A stretch of DNA of 64,000 nt from Prorocentrum cordatum (taxonomy: Eukaryota; Sar; Dinophyceae; Prorocentrales; Prorocentraceae), in the NCBI GenBank assembly GCA_963575745.1, contig CAUYUJ010015704.1:944021-1008020 (forward strand). Reading direction: 5' to 3'. This document shows positions 10,311 through 19,945 of the stretch, in pieces. The notes beneath the pieces are model-generated. The model saw nothing but the letters and a program-made list of their open reading frames with translations, did no database searches and was not told the origin of the DNA. A program made the translations under genes and the position numbers. Numbering within the stretch: the stretch's first letter is position 1; every line of letters begins with the position of its first letter.

Positions 10311-10642
10311 AAAGGTAAAAGATAGGCGGCACCCCCCCCTCCCAAGGCTGTCTCGTGTGTACGTTCTGATGCCCTTGACCCCAGGCCACGAAGTCCCAGG
10401 GCCTTTAGCTTGGTTCAAAGACCCTGGCCAACTGCTGAGGCGAAGGACCCAGAACCCGAGGACGTCCACTATCGTGACCCCGCCCTCCACGCAACCACCG
10501 CCTCGTGCTCGTCTCGTAAGCCTTCGCCTCGAAAGCACGTTGTCATGGAAGCGTCCTCATCTCGTCCGTCTCGGTACCGCCCTCGTAAATTCGATATCGT
10601 GTTCGTCCGTGCTCCTCCCCCTGATGCGTCCGTCCTCATCCC

Positions 10643-10666
10643 TCCGTGTAGCCCATTTTGGCTCAG
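10643..10666 (+). promoter_or_regulatory. Dinoflagellate spliced-leader relic
   Basis: Reads TCCGTGTAGCCCATTTTGGC then TCAG. It equals the 22-nt dinoflagellate spliced leader (core CCGTAGCCATTTTGGCTCA) with a GT and a C inserted and one A lost. It ends 8 bp before the ATG of the transposase-like gene, as in genes derived from trans-spliced, reverse-transcribed mRNA. Confidence 0.7.
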
Positions 10667-10673
10667 TGCGATA

Positions 10674-12173
10674 ATGAAGCGATCACACGACGATTGGGAC
10701 GTACCACACACTAGTTCGACAGTTTGGGATACCAGTGATGCGGATGGCGGCCCGATCGAGCCACCAGTGTCACACGGTCAGATGCTCGTGGATGACTTGA
10801 TTGAATATTATCTTGCTGGTGATCTCAGCGCGAAGAAAGTGCGCACGCTCTGTTGGCACGCGTCTCATGCAGGAATTCGGGAGGCCAGGCCGTGCGAGCT
10901 GTCGCCAAACAGCTCGAGCGGTCACTTCCAACGCAAGTAGGACAAAGCATTGGGTTTTGAGAAAGACGACTCGTCCTTGTATTATATTGAAGCTCCTCTT
11001 CTTGTGCGGGGCAGTGCTTGTGTCGAGAGCGCGCGGGTAGCTGTCAATCCCCCACACGAGCGTCTGGTCGACGAGTTGGCAGAACATCCAGAGATCTTGA
11101 GATCATGGGCCGATGAAATTAGCAAGCAAAGGTGGGTTGAATGCTACGAGCGCCATCCTCTAGTGGTCGAATCCCCCGCTGCAGACAGGGCCCACATTAT
11201 TCCGATATGTATATACCTTGACGCGTCAGAGTTCCAAAAGAGAGATTCAGTGTTGGCGTTCACCGTGCATTTCATTAACAGTTCGTTTCGGCATTTGGCC
11301 TTCGCTGTTCGCAAGCAGGATTTCTGCCCGTGCGGTTGCGGGGGCTGGGACACGTTGTTCACGTTTTTCTGCATGGTTAGATGGTCACTGCAAGCCCTGA
11401 TCAAAGGAGAGTGGCCAACGCGACGTCACGACGGCACCCCGTTCAGGGAGGGAGACGATCAGAGAGCTAAACGTGCTGGACAATCGTTTGGATTCAAAGC
11501 TATCGTGTTGGATATTCTCGGAGATTGGAGTGAGATCGTTCATCGGTGGGGGCTCCCGCAATGGAACAGCAACCGCCATCCATGTTTCAAATGCCACATA
11601 CCCCAGACACTGATGAATTCTACAGAACCATGGAAGTGGAAAATCAAAACCACGGACGAGTATCTTGATTTTTGTGCTGGTTGTGAGGTCTGGGTTTCGA
11701 TTCCTGATAAGCATGCGCACTGCGAGATCAGACTGTCGCTCGAATCGCATCATAAGAAACGGGGAACTGTGTTAACGCAAAGTGTGCAGATTGGTTTGGT
11801 ATTGCTCTGCGCTGGAGATCGATTGGAGCCGACAGAATCGATGCCAGATATACAAGCGTTTTTTCTCCATCAAGAATTTCCCTGCCATGGTGATGTTCTG
11901 GAGGCCGAACGGCGAGCCAATGGCTCACAGGAGACGTCCACTCATCTGCCCCCGTTTGGGGATAGGGTTGGAAACTTTGCGAATCGATCTCATGCACACA
12001 GTCCATCTCGGCATGCTTCAGGATTGGGTCCTTTGCGCACTATGGGCCATGGTGGACGCGGACGTGTTCGACGTGTGCCTGTCGCGGCAGGCGGAGCAGA
12101 TCAGAGATGCCCTGAAGGAGATCACAGCTGGCGTTCATCGATGGTACCCTGAGTACAGAAGGACGGCAGGGGG
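10674..12173 (+). pseudogene. Transposase-like protein of the 10-kb element, exon 1 (one stop, one frameshift)
   Basis: Starts MKRSHDDWDVPHTSS just after the leader relic. The frame has a single TAG (10938-10940; HFQRK*DKALGF), then runs on through IPICIYLDASEFQKRDSVLAF, RHLAFAVRKQDFCPCGCGGWD, FKAIVLDILGDWSEIVH and a Cys pair PCFKCHIPQ, to DRLEPTESMPDI. Near 11875-11900 it shifts frame and continues as FWRPNGEPMAHRRRP then LETLRIDLMHTVHLGMLQDW. I know this family as abundant in Symbiodinium-type genomes. Conserved Asp residues, Cys pairs, the D-LH motif and the KPKHHGFLH motif of exon 2 recall CACTA/Plavaka-like DDE transposases, but this is a resemblance, not an assignment. The exon ends GG at 12173. 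Confidence 0.65.
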
Positions 12174-12606
12174 GTAGATTCCGAAGACTCCGATCCTAAG
12201 TATGAACTGTTTTGTTCCTGGCATGTTTTTTTTTGTTGTCCGTCCTGGTCCTTGGCATTCAGGCGTCCCGCGCCGTTCTTCTGATGATCCATGCAAACGC
12301 TGTGCAAGCAAAACAGGTGGAGGAGGAGTATGAGTAGAGGCAGGGGAGGGGTACGGGCATGATAGGAGCAGGGATGAGCAGGATCCAACATCAATGTGAG
12401 AACGATGAGAAGAGCGAGAGAGGAGAGGCGCGACTGGGGAGGGGGAGGCAAAAGGGGGCGCGGATAGGAAGACACGATGAGAAACAAACGAAAGGAGGAA
12501 ACACTACGATAGAAACGGTACGAATAAAGATGATGAGACGAGCCTCATGTTTGCTAGCACAGCGTTTCCATTGTAAGTCTGACCTCTGTGTACCCCCCCC
12601 CCCCAG
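12174..12606 (+). other. 433-bp GT-AG intron of the transposase-like gene
   Basis: Donor GGTAGATT at 12174; acceptor is a run of 12 C then AG (12605-12606). The upstream exon ends with two bases of a codon and the downstream exon supplies the third, so phase matches exactly. The intron contains GAGAG/GGAGG-rich sequence and multiple stops. Confidence 0.7.
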
Positions 12607-13150
12607 GACAATCGGAGAAGAAGCCAGCAAGTCTGTCACGGAAATCGGTAGCCTCAAACCTACAATGATCGGCACTCGGGCGAACCCCGCCCTCAGCTTG
12701 AAAGCGTCTGAGAGTCGGCATTTGTTCCCATGCATCCTGAAGTTGGTAGGCGATTTCCAAGGTAAACTGAATAAGGTCGTAGATGCACACGCGCTCTTGC
12801 AAGCAGGCCGAGCGCTAGATCGGTGGTTGTTTTTTGTTGCGACTGAGCCCAGGAACCCGTCACCAGAGGCCAGCTTGGGGCTTCAGGAGTGTGCGCTCGA
12901 ACACACTAATCAATCCCGTCGATGTGGTGTCAAGTTTAAGCCAAAACACCACGGTTTTTTACACTGCAGTTTCGATGTGCATTACCAGGGGGACCCCAGG
13001 TGCTTCCACACGTATTTCGACGAGGGTCTGAATCGTGTTATTTGTACAATCGCGAGGGTGCTGCACCGCCTCACCTTTGAGAGGCGATTGTTCGCCAAGT
13101 TTCACCGCTTGCAGGATGGGCATGTGATGCCAGTGAATCGGTGGTACTGA
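12607..13150 (+). CDS. Transposase-like protein, exon 2 (C-terminal, intact)
   Basis: About 180 residues from TIGEEASKSVTEIGSLKP to the stop at 13150. It contains KASESRHLFPCILKLVGDF, a helical stretch with HALLQAGRALDRWLFFVA, the basic motif FKPKHHGFLHCSFDVH and the tail FERRLFAKFHRLQDGHV. The KPKxH...H motif is typical of the same family. With exon 1 the protein would be roughly 680 residues. It lies about 900 bp before the right TIR. Only exon 1 carries the disabling changes. Confidence 0.65.
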
Positions 13151-13264
13151 CCGTTTCACAAATACTTGAATCGCTCACGGGGACGGGGGACCATATCAAG
13201 GGGATCTCATAAGAAGTCACTTCGAAAGATCCCCAAAACAGGCCCACAAGAACCGCTGGAGAAG

Positions 13265-13645
13265 GAAAAGGATGGGGACGAGGCGGGAGGAGGAGGACAA
13301 GGAGGAGGAGGAGGACGAGGAGGAGGAGGAGGAAGAGGAGGAGGAGGAGGGGGAGGAGATGGAAGAGGAAAAGGAGGAGCACGAGGATTACGAGGATGAG
13401 GAGGATGAGGGTGAGGACGAGGAGGAGGAGGAGGAGGAGGAGGAGAAGGAGGAGGAGAGAGGACGAGGAGGAGACGGCGCAGGAAAAAAACGAGGGAGGA
13501 AGAAGAGGGGTAGGAAAGTGTGGGGAGCCGAGGAGGGAGGAGGAGGGAGGAGGCGGATCGTCGTCCTCCTCCTCCTCCTCCTCGTCCTCCTCCTCCTCCT
13601 CGTCCTCCTCGTCGTCCTCCTCCTCCTCCTCCTCCTCCTCCTCCG
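13265..13645. repeat. (AGG)n then (CCT)n tracts
   Basis: GAGGAGGAGGA-type repeats to about 13550, then the pyrimidine version TCCTCCTCC at 13560-13642. The two are complementary and could fold on each other. No gene. Confidence 0.9.
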
Positions 13646-13975
13646 TCCCGCACTTGGTTTTGAGCGTTTGCCAAGATCGAGCCCCTCCTCCTCCCCTTTT
13701 TGGCAGGATCCCGCATGCGTGCTAAACTGCACGACAGTTTAAGCACACATTGCGACCTGATCCAACATGTGCCTTTTCCCAAGCGCATGGGCATTGGCAA
13801 AAGTATGCGATCGCTGCTTGCCGCGCTGTTTGAATAGTATATGTTTGTCGCAACAACTGAGGGAAAACAACGCCCCAATCATTGTCCCCATCATGCCCCC
13901 ATGGTTCCTCCTCCTTCTTTTTTTTGCAGCGGATAAAACAGAAAAACAAGCGCAAAGTCCAAATCCCAACTAAAA

Positions 13976-14057
13976 CCAATTCTTGCGTCCAAAAAAAGGA
14001 CGCGAGAATGTATGTCCAAAAACCATGTCCAAAAAACGGACGTGAAGGACCTCTGGG
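13976..14057 (-). repeat. Right terminal inverted repeat with GTCC...GGAC palindromes
   Basis: Reads inward from 14057 as CCCAGAGGTCCTTCACGTCC. It holds GTCCAAAAAAAGGAC (about 13987-14001) and a paired GTCCAAAAACCATGTCC plus AAAAAACGGAC (14014-14042). It mirrors the left end. Confidence 0.75.
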
Positions 14058-14960
14058 TCTCGACCTCGGCGACCACGAGGGCCAAGCACGCGCGCTTCTG
14101 GGCCGAGTTCGTGGCCTGGATGACGACCGTGACCGCGGCCCTCCGCACCGGGGCGGCGGACGACCTGCTGGCGCACTGGATGGGCCAGCAGTGCGCCGAG
14201 GGCTGGAACCCCGAGCGCGGGGCCTACATGCTGGCGGCGCAGAAGTTCATGATGCCGCAGTCCGGGCGCGGGGCCCAGGGGCTGCCGAAGGCGCTGCAGG
14301 TCTTGCGAGGCTGGCGGAGGCGAGTGCCAGCTCGCATCAGGCTCCCGCTGCCCTGGGAGATCGCGGCGCTCATCGCGACTCGCCTGATCGATCGGGGTCA
14401 GCTGCGGGTCGCCCTCTACGCGCTGGTGACCTTCGCGGGCTACCCGCGGCCGTCGGAGGCGCTGCGGGCCCGGGGGGCCCACCTGATCCCCCCGACGCCG
14501 GGGGGCGCGTGCGACGGCTGGTCGCTGGTGCTCCATCCTCGCGAGCTGGCAGTGCCTAGCAAGACTCAGGTCTACGACGAGGTGATCCCCTTCGACCTGC
14601 CTTTCTACAGCTTCCTGCTCAGCGCTCTCCGCTGGCCCAAGGCGGCGACCCACCCGAGCGGGCCGCTGTTCCCGTTCCCCCTCGTGCGCGTCAGCTCCCT
14701 GTTCAAGGGGGCGGCGGAGGACACGGGGCTGGCGTCGCTTACCCCGCAGCTGTGCCAACTGCGGCACTGAGGCCCGTCGGTGGAGCTGGCGCTGCAGTTG
14801 CGGACCTTGGCCAGCGTCAAGCTCCGCGGCCGCTGGCGGACCGACGCGTCGGTCGCGCGCTACCTCAAGCCAGGCCGCGTCAATGAGCAGCTGCAGAGGC
14901 TGGCGCCCGAGGTGCAGCGCGCGGCCCTGCTGGCCCCAGCACGGCTGGCCTCTCTCCTCG
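14058..14960 (+). pseudogene. Tyrosine recombinase domain of the split retroelement
   Basis: Starts STSATTRAKHARFWAEFVAW, an N-terminal core-binding helix. It continues as a catalytic domain with TFAGYPRPSEALRARG (first catalytic Arg in the RPSEAL box) and PSKTQVYDEVIPFDLP. The box TPQLCQLRH is followed by a TGA at 14768-14770, and the frame continues GPSVELALQLRTLA. It ends with KLRGRWRTDASVARYLKP, matching the W...RY box whose Tyr is the nucleophile. The stop sits where the family usually has Gly after the LRH box, so a single base change could explain it. Such a recombinase with RT/RNase H defines DIRS-like retroelements, which integrate without an integrase. Confidence 0.8.
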
Positions 14961-14979
14961 GCTGCCGCCGAGGAGATTG

Positions 14980-15771
14980 CCGGGCCCCCGCCGCAGGCGC
15001 TTCCTGGCGCCGCCGATCTTCGCGGAGGTCTTCTCCGGCGAAGGCGTGCTTGCAGCAGCCTTGCGGAGCGAGGGCGCCCTGGCCATCGAATGGGGCATCG
15101 CCTGGTGCGCCGACTGGGACCTCTCTGACCCGAAGGTCTCCCGCGTGCTGCGGGGCTGGTTGGACGCCGGCCTGATCTGGGGCATGCGTTTCGGCGTGCC
15201 CTGTGAGACATGGTCCAGAGTCCGAGACACCGGACCGCTGCGCGTGCCAGGCGGGCCTCCGTCCTGGCCGAGCCGTCTTCGCTCCCACTCAGAGCTCTGG
15301 GGCTTGCAGCTGTGACGCACCCAGTGGACAGGGCTCAGATCACGACCGCCAATAAACTAGTGAGATGCTGTGAGAATGTTTGGGCCAGTTGTAAGCGTCT
15401 GCAGATCCCTTTTACAGTCGAGAATCCCGCGATGTCTAGGCTGTGGCCCATTCCGTCTCTGCAGAGCTGTCTGGGCTGCCACGCATTTTTGCCCAGATGG
15501 GACAGCGTGGAAAAAGCCAACTGGTCTCCTAGGTTATCGTGTTGATGTCTCGGCTTTCGCTCGCTTATGCACCGGCTCTCGTACTTGTTGTAGTAGGACT
15601 GGTCAGCCTCATCAGATTCTAAGGGGAAAAGCTCCTGGAAGGCCTTTGTGGGCTTTAGTTGCGCAGGCCTATCCCAAGACGCTCGCGAGACGATGGGCTC
15701 GCGCGCTCGTCGGTGCCAGACTGCACTCCGAGGCGCTGTCAGTCACACCGCTCTGGCTAGGCAGCTGACAT
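14980..15771 (+). pseudogene. DNA methyltransferase-like domain of the retroelement
   Basis: Segments in three frames make one domain. IFAEVFSGEGVLAAALRSEG is a Rossmann SAM-binding loop. LIWGMRFGVPCETWSRVRD is a PCxxWSRxR box with the Pro-Cys typical of cytosine-5-type enzymes. TVENPAMSRLWPIPSL is an ENP box. After a shift near 15480, DGTAWKKPTGLLGY, CCSRTGQPHQILRGKAPGRP and LVAQAYPKTLARRWARAL follow, the usual tail of this domain in dinoflagellate retroelements (memory). Frameshifts near 15318 and 15480 break it. In canonical DIRS elements the methyltransferase precedes the recombinase; here it follows it. Confidence 0.75.
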
Positions 15772-15807
15772 CAGAGGAGTAGCCCTCCGGATTGTTCGGG
15801 ATGTTTT

Positions 15808-15943
15808 GGCCGCGGGGCCGTTCGCCAGAGCACTCACTCGGTTGATGAAGTATCTCCCTTGCCGGCCCCAGTGTCGTTCACGGTGTTGCTTCTTGCTGTC
15901 TAACATACTCCGACCTGGCCTCGGAAATACCATCGTCGGGCAT
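15808..15943 (+). repeat. 136-bp direct repeat, copy 1
   Basis: Starts GGCCGCGGGGCCGTTCG and ends CCATCGTCGGGCAT. A second copy lies 272 bp downstream. Both lie just after the methyltransferase domain and may be the 3-prime terminal sequence of the retroelement. Confidence 0.75.
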
Positions 15944-16079
15944 GGACTTCTCTATTGAAGATGAATGCCTTTAGAGGGGAAGGGAGAGGCCGAATGCAGA
16001 ATGCGCGGTCTCTTGTCAATAGCCTTCGGCTCTCGAGCTCCCACCCTCCCGCCCTGTTGCTGCTGCAAGGCTTCGCCGT

Positions 16080-16215
16080 GGCCGTGGGGCCGTTCGCTAG
16101 AGCACTAATTCGGTTGATGAATTATCTTTCTTGCCGGCCCCAGTGTCGTTCACGGTGCTGCCTTTTGTTGTCTAACATACTCCGACCTGGCCTCGGACAT
16201 ACCATCGTCGGGCAT
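16080..16215 (+). repeat. 136-bp direct repeat, copy 2
   Basis: Same length and order of blocks as copy 1 (GGCCGTGGGGCCGTTCG to CCATCGTCGGGCAT) with scattered substitutions. The CAT microsatellite starts directly after it. Confidence 0.75.
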
Positions 16216-16216
16216 C

Positions 16217-16377
16217 AGTCTCATCATCACCATCATCACCATCATCATCAGCATCATCAGCATCACCATCATCACGATCATCACTATCATCATCATAATC
16301 ATCATCAGCATCATCATCATGATCGTCATCCTCCTCCTCCTCATCATCATCATCAGCATCATCATCATCATCTGGGA
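16217..16377. repeat. (CAT)n/(CAC)n microsatellite
   Basis: Imperfect ATC/CAT triplets interrupted by CCTCCTCC. Open frames give only His, Met or Asp runs. Confidence 0.95.
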
Positions 16378-16379
16378 TC

Positions 16380-16635
16380 CTCCGTACTTGTACAGGGGTC
16401 CAATACAAACGGACTTCCCCCCTCCTCCCCTTCAACGGGGGGTGTTTTCGGACCCCCCCCTTCCCCCCTTTCAAGAAGAAGTTGGGGGTTTAGGACCCCC
16501 CCTTCCACCCCTTTGCGCTGGAGAGGGGAGGGGGAGGAGTTCGGACCCTTTCCCCCTTTTTCAATGAGGGGGGGTTGGACCCCCCTCCCCCTTGCGCCGG
16601 ACAGGGGGGCGGGGGGAGTGCCTCCCACTTCCCTG
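16380..16635. repeat. G/C-homopolymer-rich quasi-palindromic units
   Basis: Three or four units combine C5-8 runs, TTTCAA and G5-7 runs (e.g. CCCCTTCAACGGGGGG). Related units reappear at 18940-19030 on the other side of the TTAGGG block. Confidence 0.6.
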
Positions 16636-16639
16636 TGAT

Positions 16640-18900
16640 GCGCCAGATATAGTGGCGGTCAGGGTCAGGGTGGTTGGGTCGGGGTGAGCGTGCTAGAGTT
16701 AGGGAGGTAGGTCTAGGGCGTTAGGGTTAGGGTGTTGGGGTTAGGGGGTTAGGATCAGGGGGTTGCGGTTTGGGTGGTAGGGTTCAGGTTATGGTGATAG
16801 GGACAGTGTCAGGGGTGTGTGGTCAGGCTGGTAGGGGAAGGGTTAGAGTCATGGTTCGGGCTAGTGTGTTAGGGTCAGGGTTTGAGGGTGATGGGGTTGG
16901 GGTTAGGGTTAGGGTGGTAGGTTTTGGGGGATTAGGGTTAGGGTTAGGGGGGTAGGGTTAAAGGGTCTGGGTTAGGGTTCGGAATTTAGGATGAAGGGCG
17001 GTAGGAGTAGGGTTCGGGTTAGGGTGGTCGGGTCATGGTTAGGGTGCCATTATTCGTGTCATGGGGGTTCGGGTCAGGGTGGTAGGGCTAGGGTTCGGAT
17101 GTTCGGGTAGAGGTTAGGGTAGCGAGTTAGTGTTAAAAGGGTCGGGGTAGGGTTCGGGTTAGGGTTAGGCGGTTACGGTGTTACGGGGTTATGCGGGTTA
17201 GGGTTAGGGTGGTAGGATTAGGGTTCGGGTTGGGTCTAAGGTAGGGTCATGGGGATTAGGGTGAGGGTGTTAGGGTTAGGGTTTCGGAATTAAGGGGTTC
17301 GGGTTAGGGTAGTAGGGTTTGAGATTAGGGTTAAGGCGAGGGTTCTAGGGGGTTACGGATTAGGGCTAGGGGTTGGGGGTCAGAGGTCAGGGAGTTGAGC
17401 GTAGGGTTCGGGTTAGAGTTCGGGTTAGGGTTTAGGTTTCGGTTTGAGGTTATGCTTAGGTCAGGGTGAGGGTTAGGAACGGATTAGGGTTAGGGGCTTG
17501 GGGTCAGGGCATAAGATTCGGGTTAGGGGGTCATGGTCAGGGTTCGAGTGGCTGGGCTGTGGTAAGAGTGGTAGGGTTAGGGTGTTAGGGATTAGGGGTT
17601 AAGGTTAGGGTGTTAGGGTTCGGGTCATGGGGTTAGGGTTAGGGTGGTAGGGTTAGGGCTAGCGTGTTCATATTAAGGTTAGGGTTAATGGGGGTTAGGG
17701 CTAGGGTGGTAGGGTTAGGATTCGGGTTCGGAGAACGGTGTTAGGGTTAGAGTTAAGGGGTTGGGGCTAGGGTGGTAGGGTTAGGATTCGGGTTCGCAGA
17801 AAGGTGTTAGGGTTAGGGGTAAGGGGTTATGGTTAGGGCGGCGGGTTTAGAGGGGTAGAGTTAGGCTTAGGGCCAGGGCGTTACAATTAGGGTATTAGGA
17901 TTAGGGTAAGGGGTTATGGTGAGGGTCAGGGTTATGAGGTTCGAAGTTGGGGTGCTCGGGATAGGGCTCGGGTTATGGGGGTTCGGGTATTGGTTGTAGG
18001 GCGCATGTTAGGGTGATAGGGCTATTGTCAGGGGGTTAGGATCAGGGTGGTAGGGTTAGGGTGGTAGGTTTGGGGACGGGGGGTGCCGGTAGGGCTCGGG
18101 TTAGGGGGTTAGGGATCGGATGTCAGGGTGAGGGCTAGGGTGTTAGTATTAGGGTGCTAGGGTTAGGGTGTTAGGGTTAGGAGTCGGGTTGGGGGAATAG
18201 GATTGGGGTGGTGGGGTTAGGGGATTTGGGTGTTGGGGTCATGGGGGTTCGGGTAAGGGTGGCAGGGTTAGGATCAGGGTGTTAGGGTAGGGGGTGGGGG
18301 TTAAGGGGATCGGGTTAGGGCACGTGTTAGCGTTACGCGGTTAGGGTTCGGGTTTGGGGGTTAGGGGCTTATGGGGGTTAGGGTTAGGATGGTGGGATTT
18401 GGGTTCGGGCTGTGTCTAAGGTTAGGGTTCGGAGGTGAGGGTTAGTGTTTGAGTTAGGGCTGGGGTTAGGGTTAGGGTGAGAGGTACAGGGGGGTTATGG
18501 GGTTCGTGGTTATGGGTTTGAGGTTAGGTGTTAGTGCTTAGGGTTAGGGTTAGAGTGTAGGTTTGGGTTAGGGTTAGGACAACGGCTTAGTGTTAGGGTG
18601 AGGTTGTTAGGTTTAGTGTTTCGGAGTTAAGGGGTTCGGGTTAGTGTAGTAGGGTTAGCTTTAGGAGTAGGGCGAGGGTTACAGGGTGGTTATTGGGTTC
18701 GGGGTTATGGGTTTGAGGTTAGGTGTTAGAGCTTAGGGTTAGGGTTAGAGTGTAGGTTTGGGTTAGGGTTAGGACTAGGGCTTGAGGTTAGAGTTAGGGT
18801 GATGGTTTGGGTGAGGGTTAGGCATAGGGTTAGGGTGAGGAGTTTGGGGTTAGGGATTGAGGTTAGGATTATGGGGATTCGGGTTGGGGGGTAGGGGTCT
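16640..18900 (+). repeat. 2.2-kb degenerate TTAGGG/GGGTTAGGGT block
   Basis: Dominated by GGGTTAGGG with many variants (GGTTCGGG, GGTGGTAGGG, GGTCAGGG, GGTGTTAGGG). Units are 6-10 bp and never stay perfect for long. The G-rich strand is plus throughout. There is no coding evidence. Confidence 0.9.
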
Positions 18901-19175
18901 GGAGCTAGGTTTCCAGAGTGAAGGGGGTGGTCTGAAGCTCGCCACCCTTGAACGGGGGGAGGAGGGGTCCGAATGTTGATTCCACTGGAGAGGAGGGGGG
19001 TCGATCCCCCCCGTTTGAAAGGGGGGAGGGGGGGCGGTCCGCCAACCACGGATCGGGAACGTGGAGGAGGGGGTAGGGGGGGGGGTCTGCCGACGACAGA
19101 CTGGGGAGAGGAGGGTAGGGGGGGAGGGTCCTGCCCCCCCCCCCCCCCCCCCCCCCCAGGGGCATCCAGCGACGC
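18901..19175. repeat. G-rich units and a C homopolymer
   Basis: Quasi-palindromes such as CCCCCCGTTTGAAAGGGGGG around 19007-19027, then GGGGGG-rich units, then a run of about 25 C (19133-19157). Confidence 0.7.
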
Positions 19176-19179
19176 GCAC

Positions 19180-19265
<86 letters not shown>

Positions 19266-19272
19266 GTCGTCG

Positions 19273-19304
<32 letters not shown>

Positions 19305-19800
19305 ATCATCACCATCAGCAGCATCGTCAGCATCATCATCAGGATCATCATCATAATCATAATCATAATCAGCAGCATCATCATCATCATCATCGTCATC
19401 GTCATCGTCATCATCCTCCTCCTCGTCATCATCAGCATCATCACCATCAGCACCATCGTCAGCATCAAGAACATCATCATCAATAACATCACTAGCATCA
19501 TATCATCATCAACATCGTCACGATCAACATCGTCACCATCATCATCATCATCATCATCACCATCACCATCATCATCATCAGCAGCATAATCGTCACCGTC
19601 ATCATCGCCGTCATCAACAACATTATAAGCATCATTACCTTCACCAGCATCACGACTCATCACGACTCATCATAACCACCAGTACTCATCATCATCATCA
19701 TCACTCATCAGCATCATCAGCATCCTCCTCCTCACTCATCATCACTCATCAACATCAAGATCATCATCAGCATCATAATCAGCATCCTCGTCATCCTTCC
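19176..19800. repeat. (CAT)n/(CGT)n microsatellite, 0.6 kb
   Basis: Long CAT array with a CGT core (19264-19296) and decaying flanks rich in ATCATCAGC. Same strand phase as the block at 16217-16377. Confidence 0.95.
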
Positions 19801-19945
19801 ATCCTTCCCTCCGTTCGCCTCCTCGTACTCCTCTCTTCCCCCTGCTCCTGCCACCTTCACAGCCCCCCAAGCCACGCACGCGTTGCCTATGGTGGCGGGC
19901 CGGCCCGCACAGAACACCGCACGTTCTCCTGGCCGGCCCGCGCAG

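Larger units (their letters stand above)
4022..14057 (+). mobile_element. 10-kb TIR element inserted in a retroelement
   Basis: Left end 4022-4055 starts CCCAGAGGTCC; the reverse complement of 14057-14024 starts with the same 11 bases. About 27 of 34 positions match between the two ends. Both ends carry GTCC-A/T-run-GGAC palindromes. The insert sits between the RNase H linker and the recombinase of one retroelement. TC precedes the left end (4020-4021) and follows the right end (14058-14059). Deleting 4022-14059 rejoins the host frame as LRAL then STSATTRAKHARFWAEF. Inside are a 492-aa basic/acidic ORF, a two-exon protein and a transposase-like gene, all on plus. TIRs, a 2-bp duplication and a transposase-like gene fit a cut-and-paste DNA transposon. 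The family is not assigned: the ends do not start CACTA. Confidence 0.75.

Noticed and set aside
13207-13878. Gly/Pro-rich minus frame across AGG/CCT repeats
   Set aside because: Low-complexity microsatellite translation.
16640-18900. True telomere
   Set aside because: The repeats are degenerate, internal, flanked on both sides by other sequence, and differ from the TTTAGGG unit expected for dinoflagellates.
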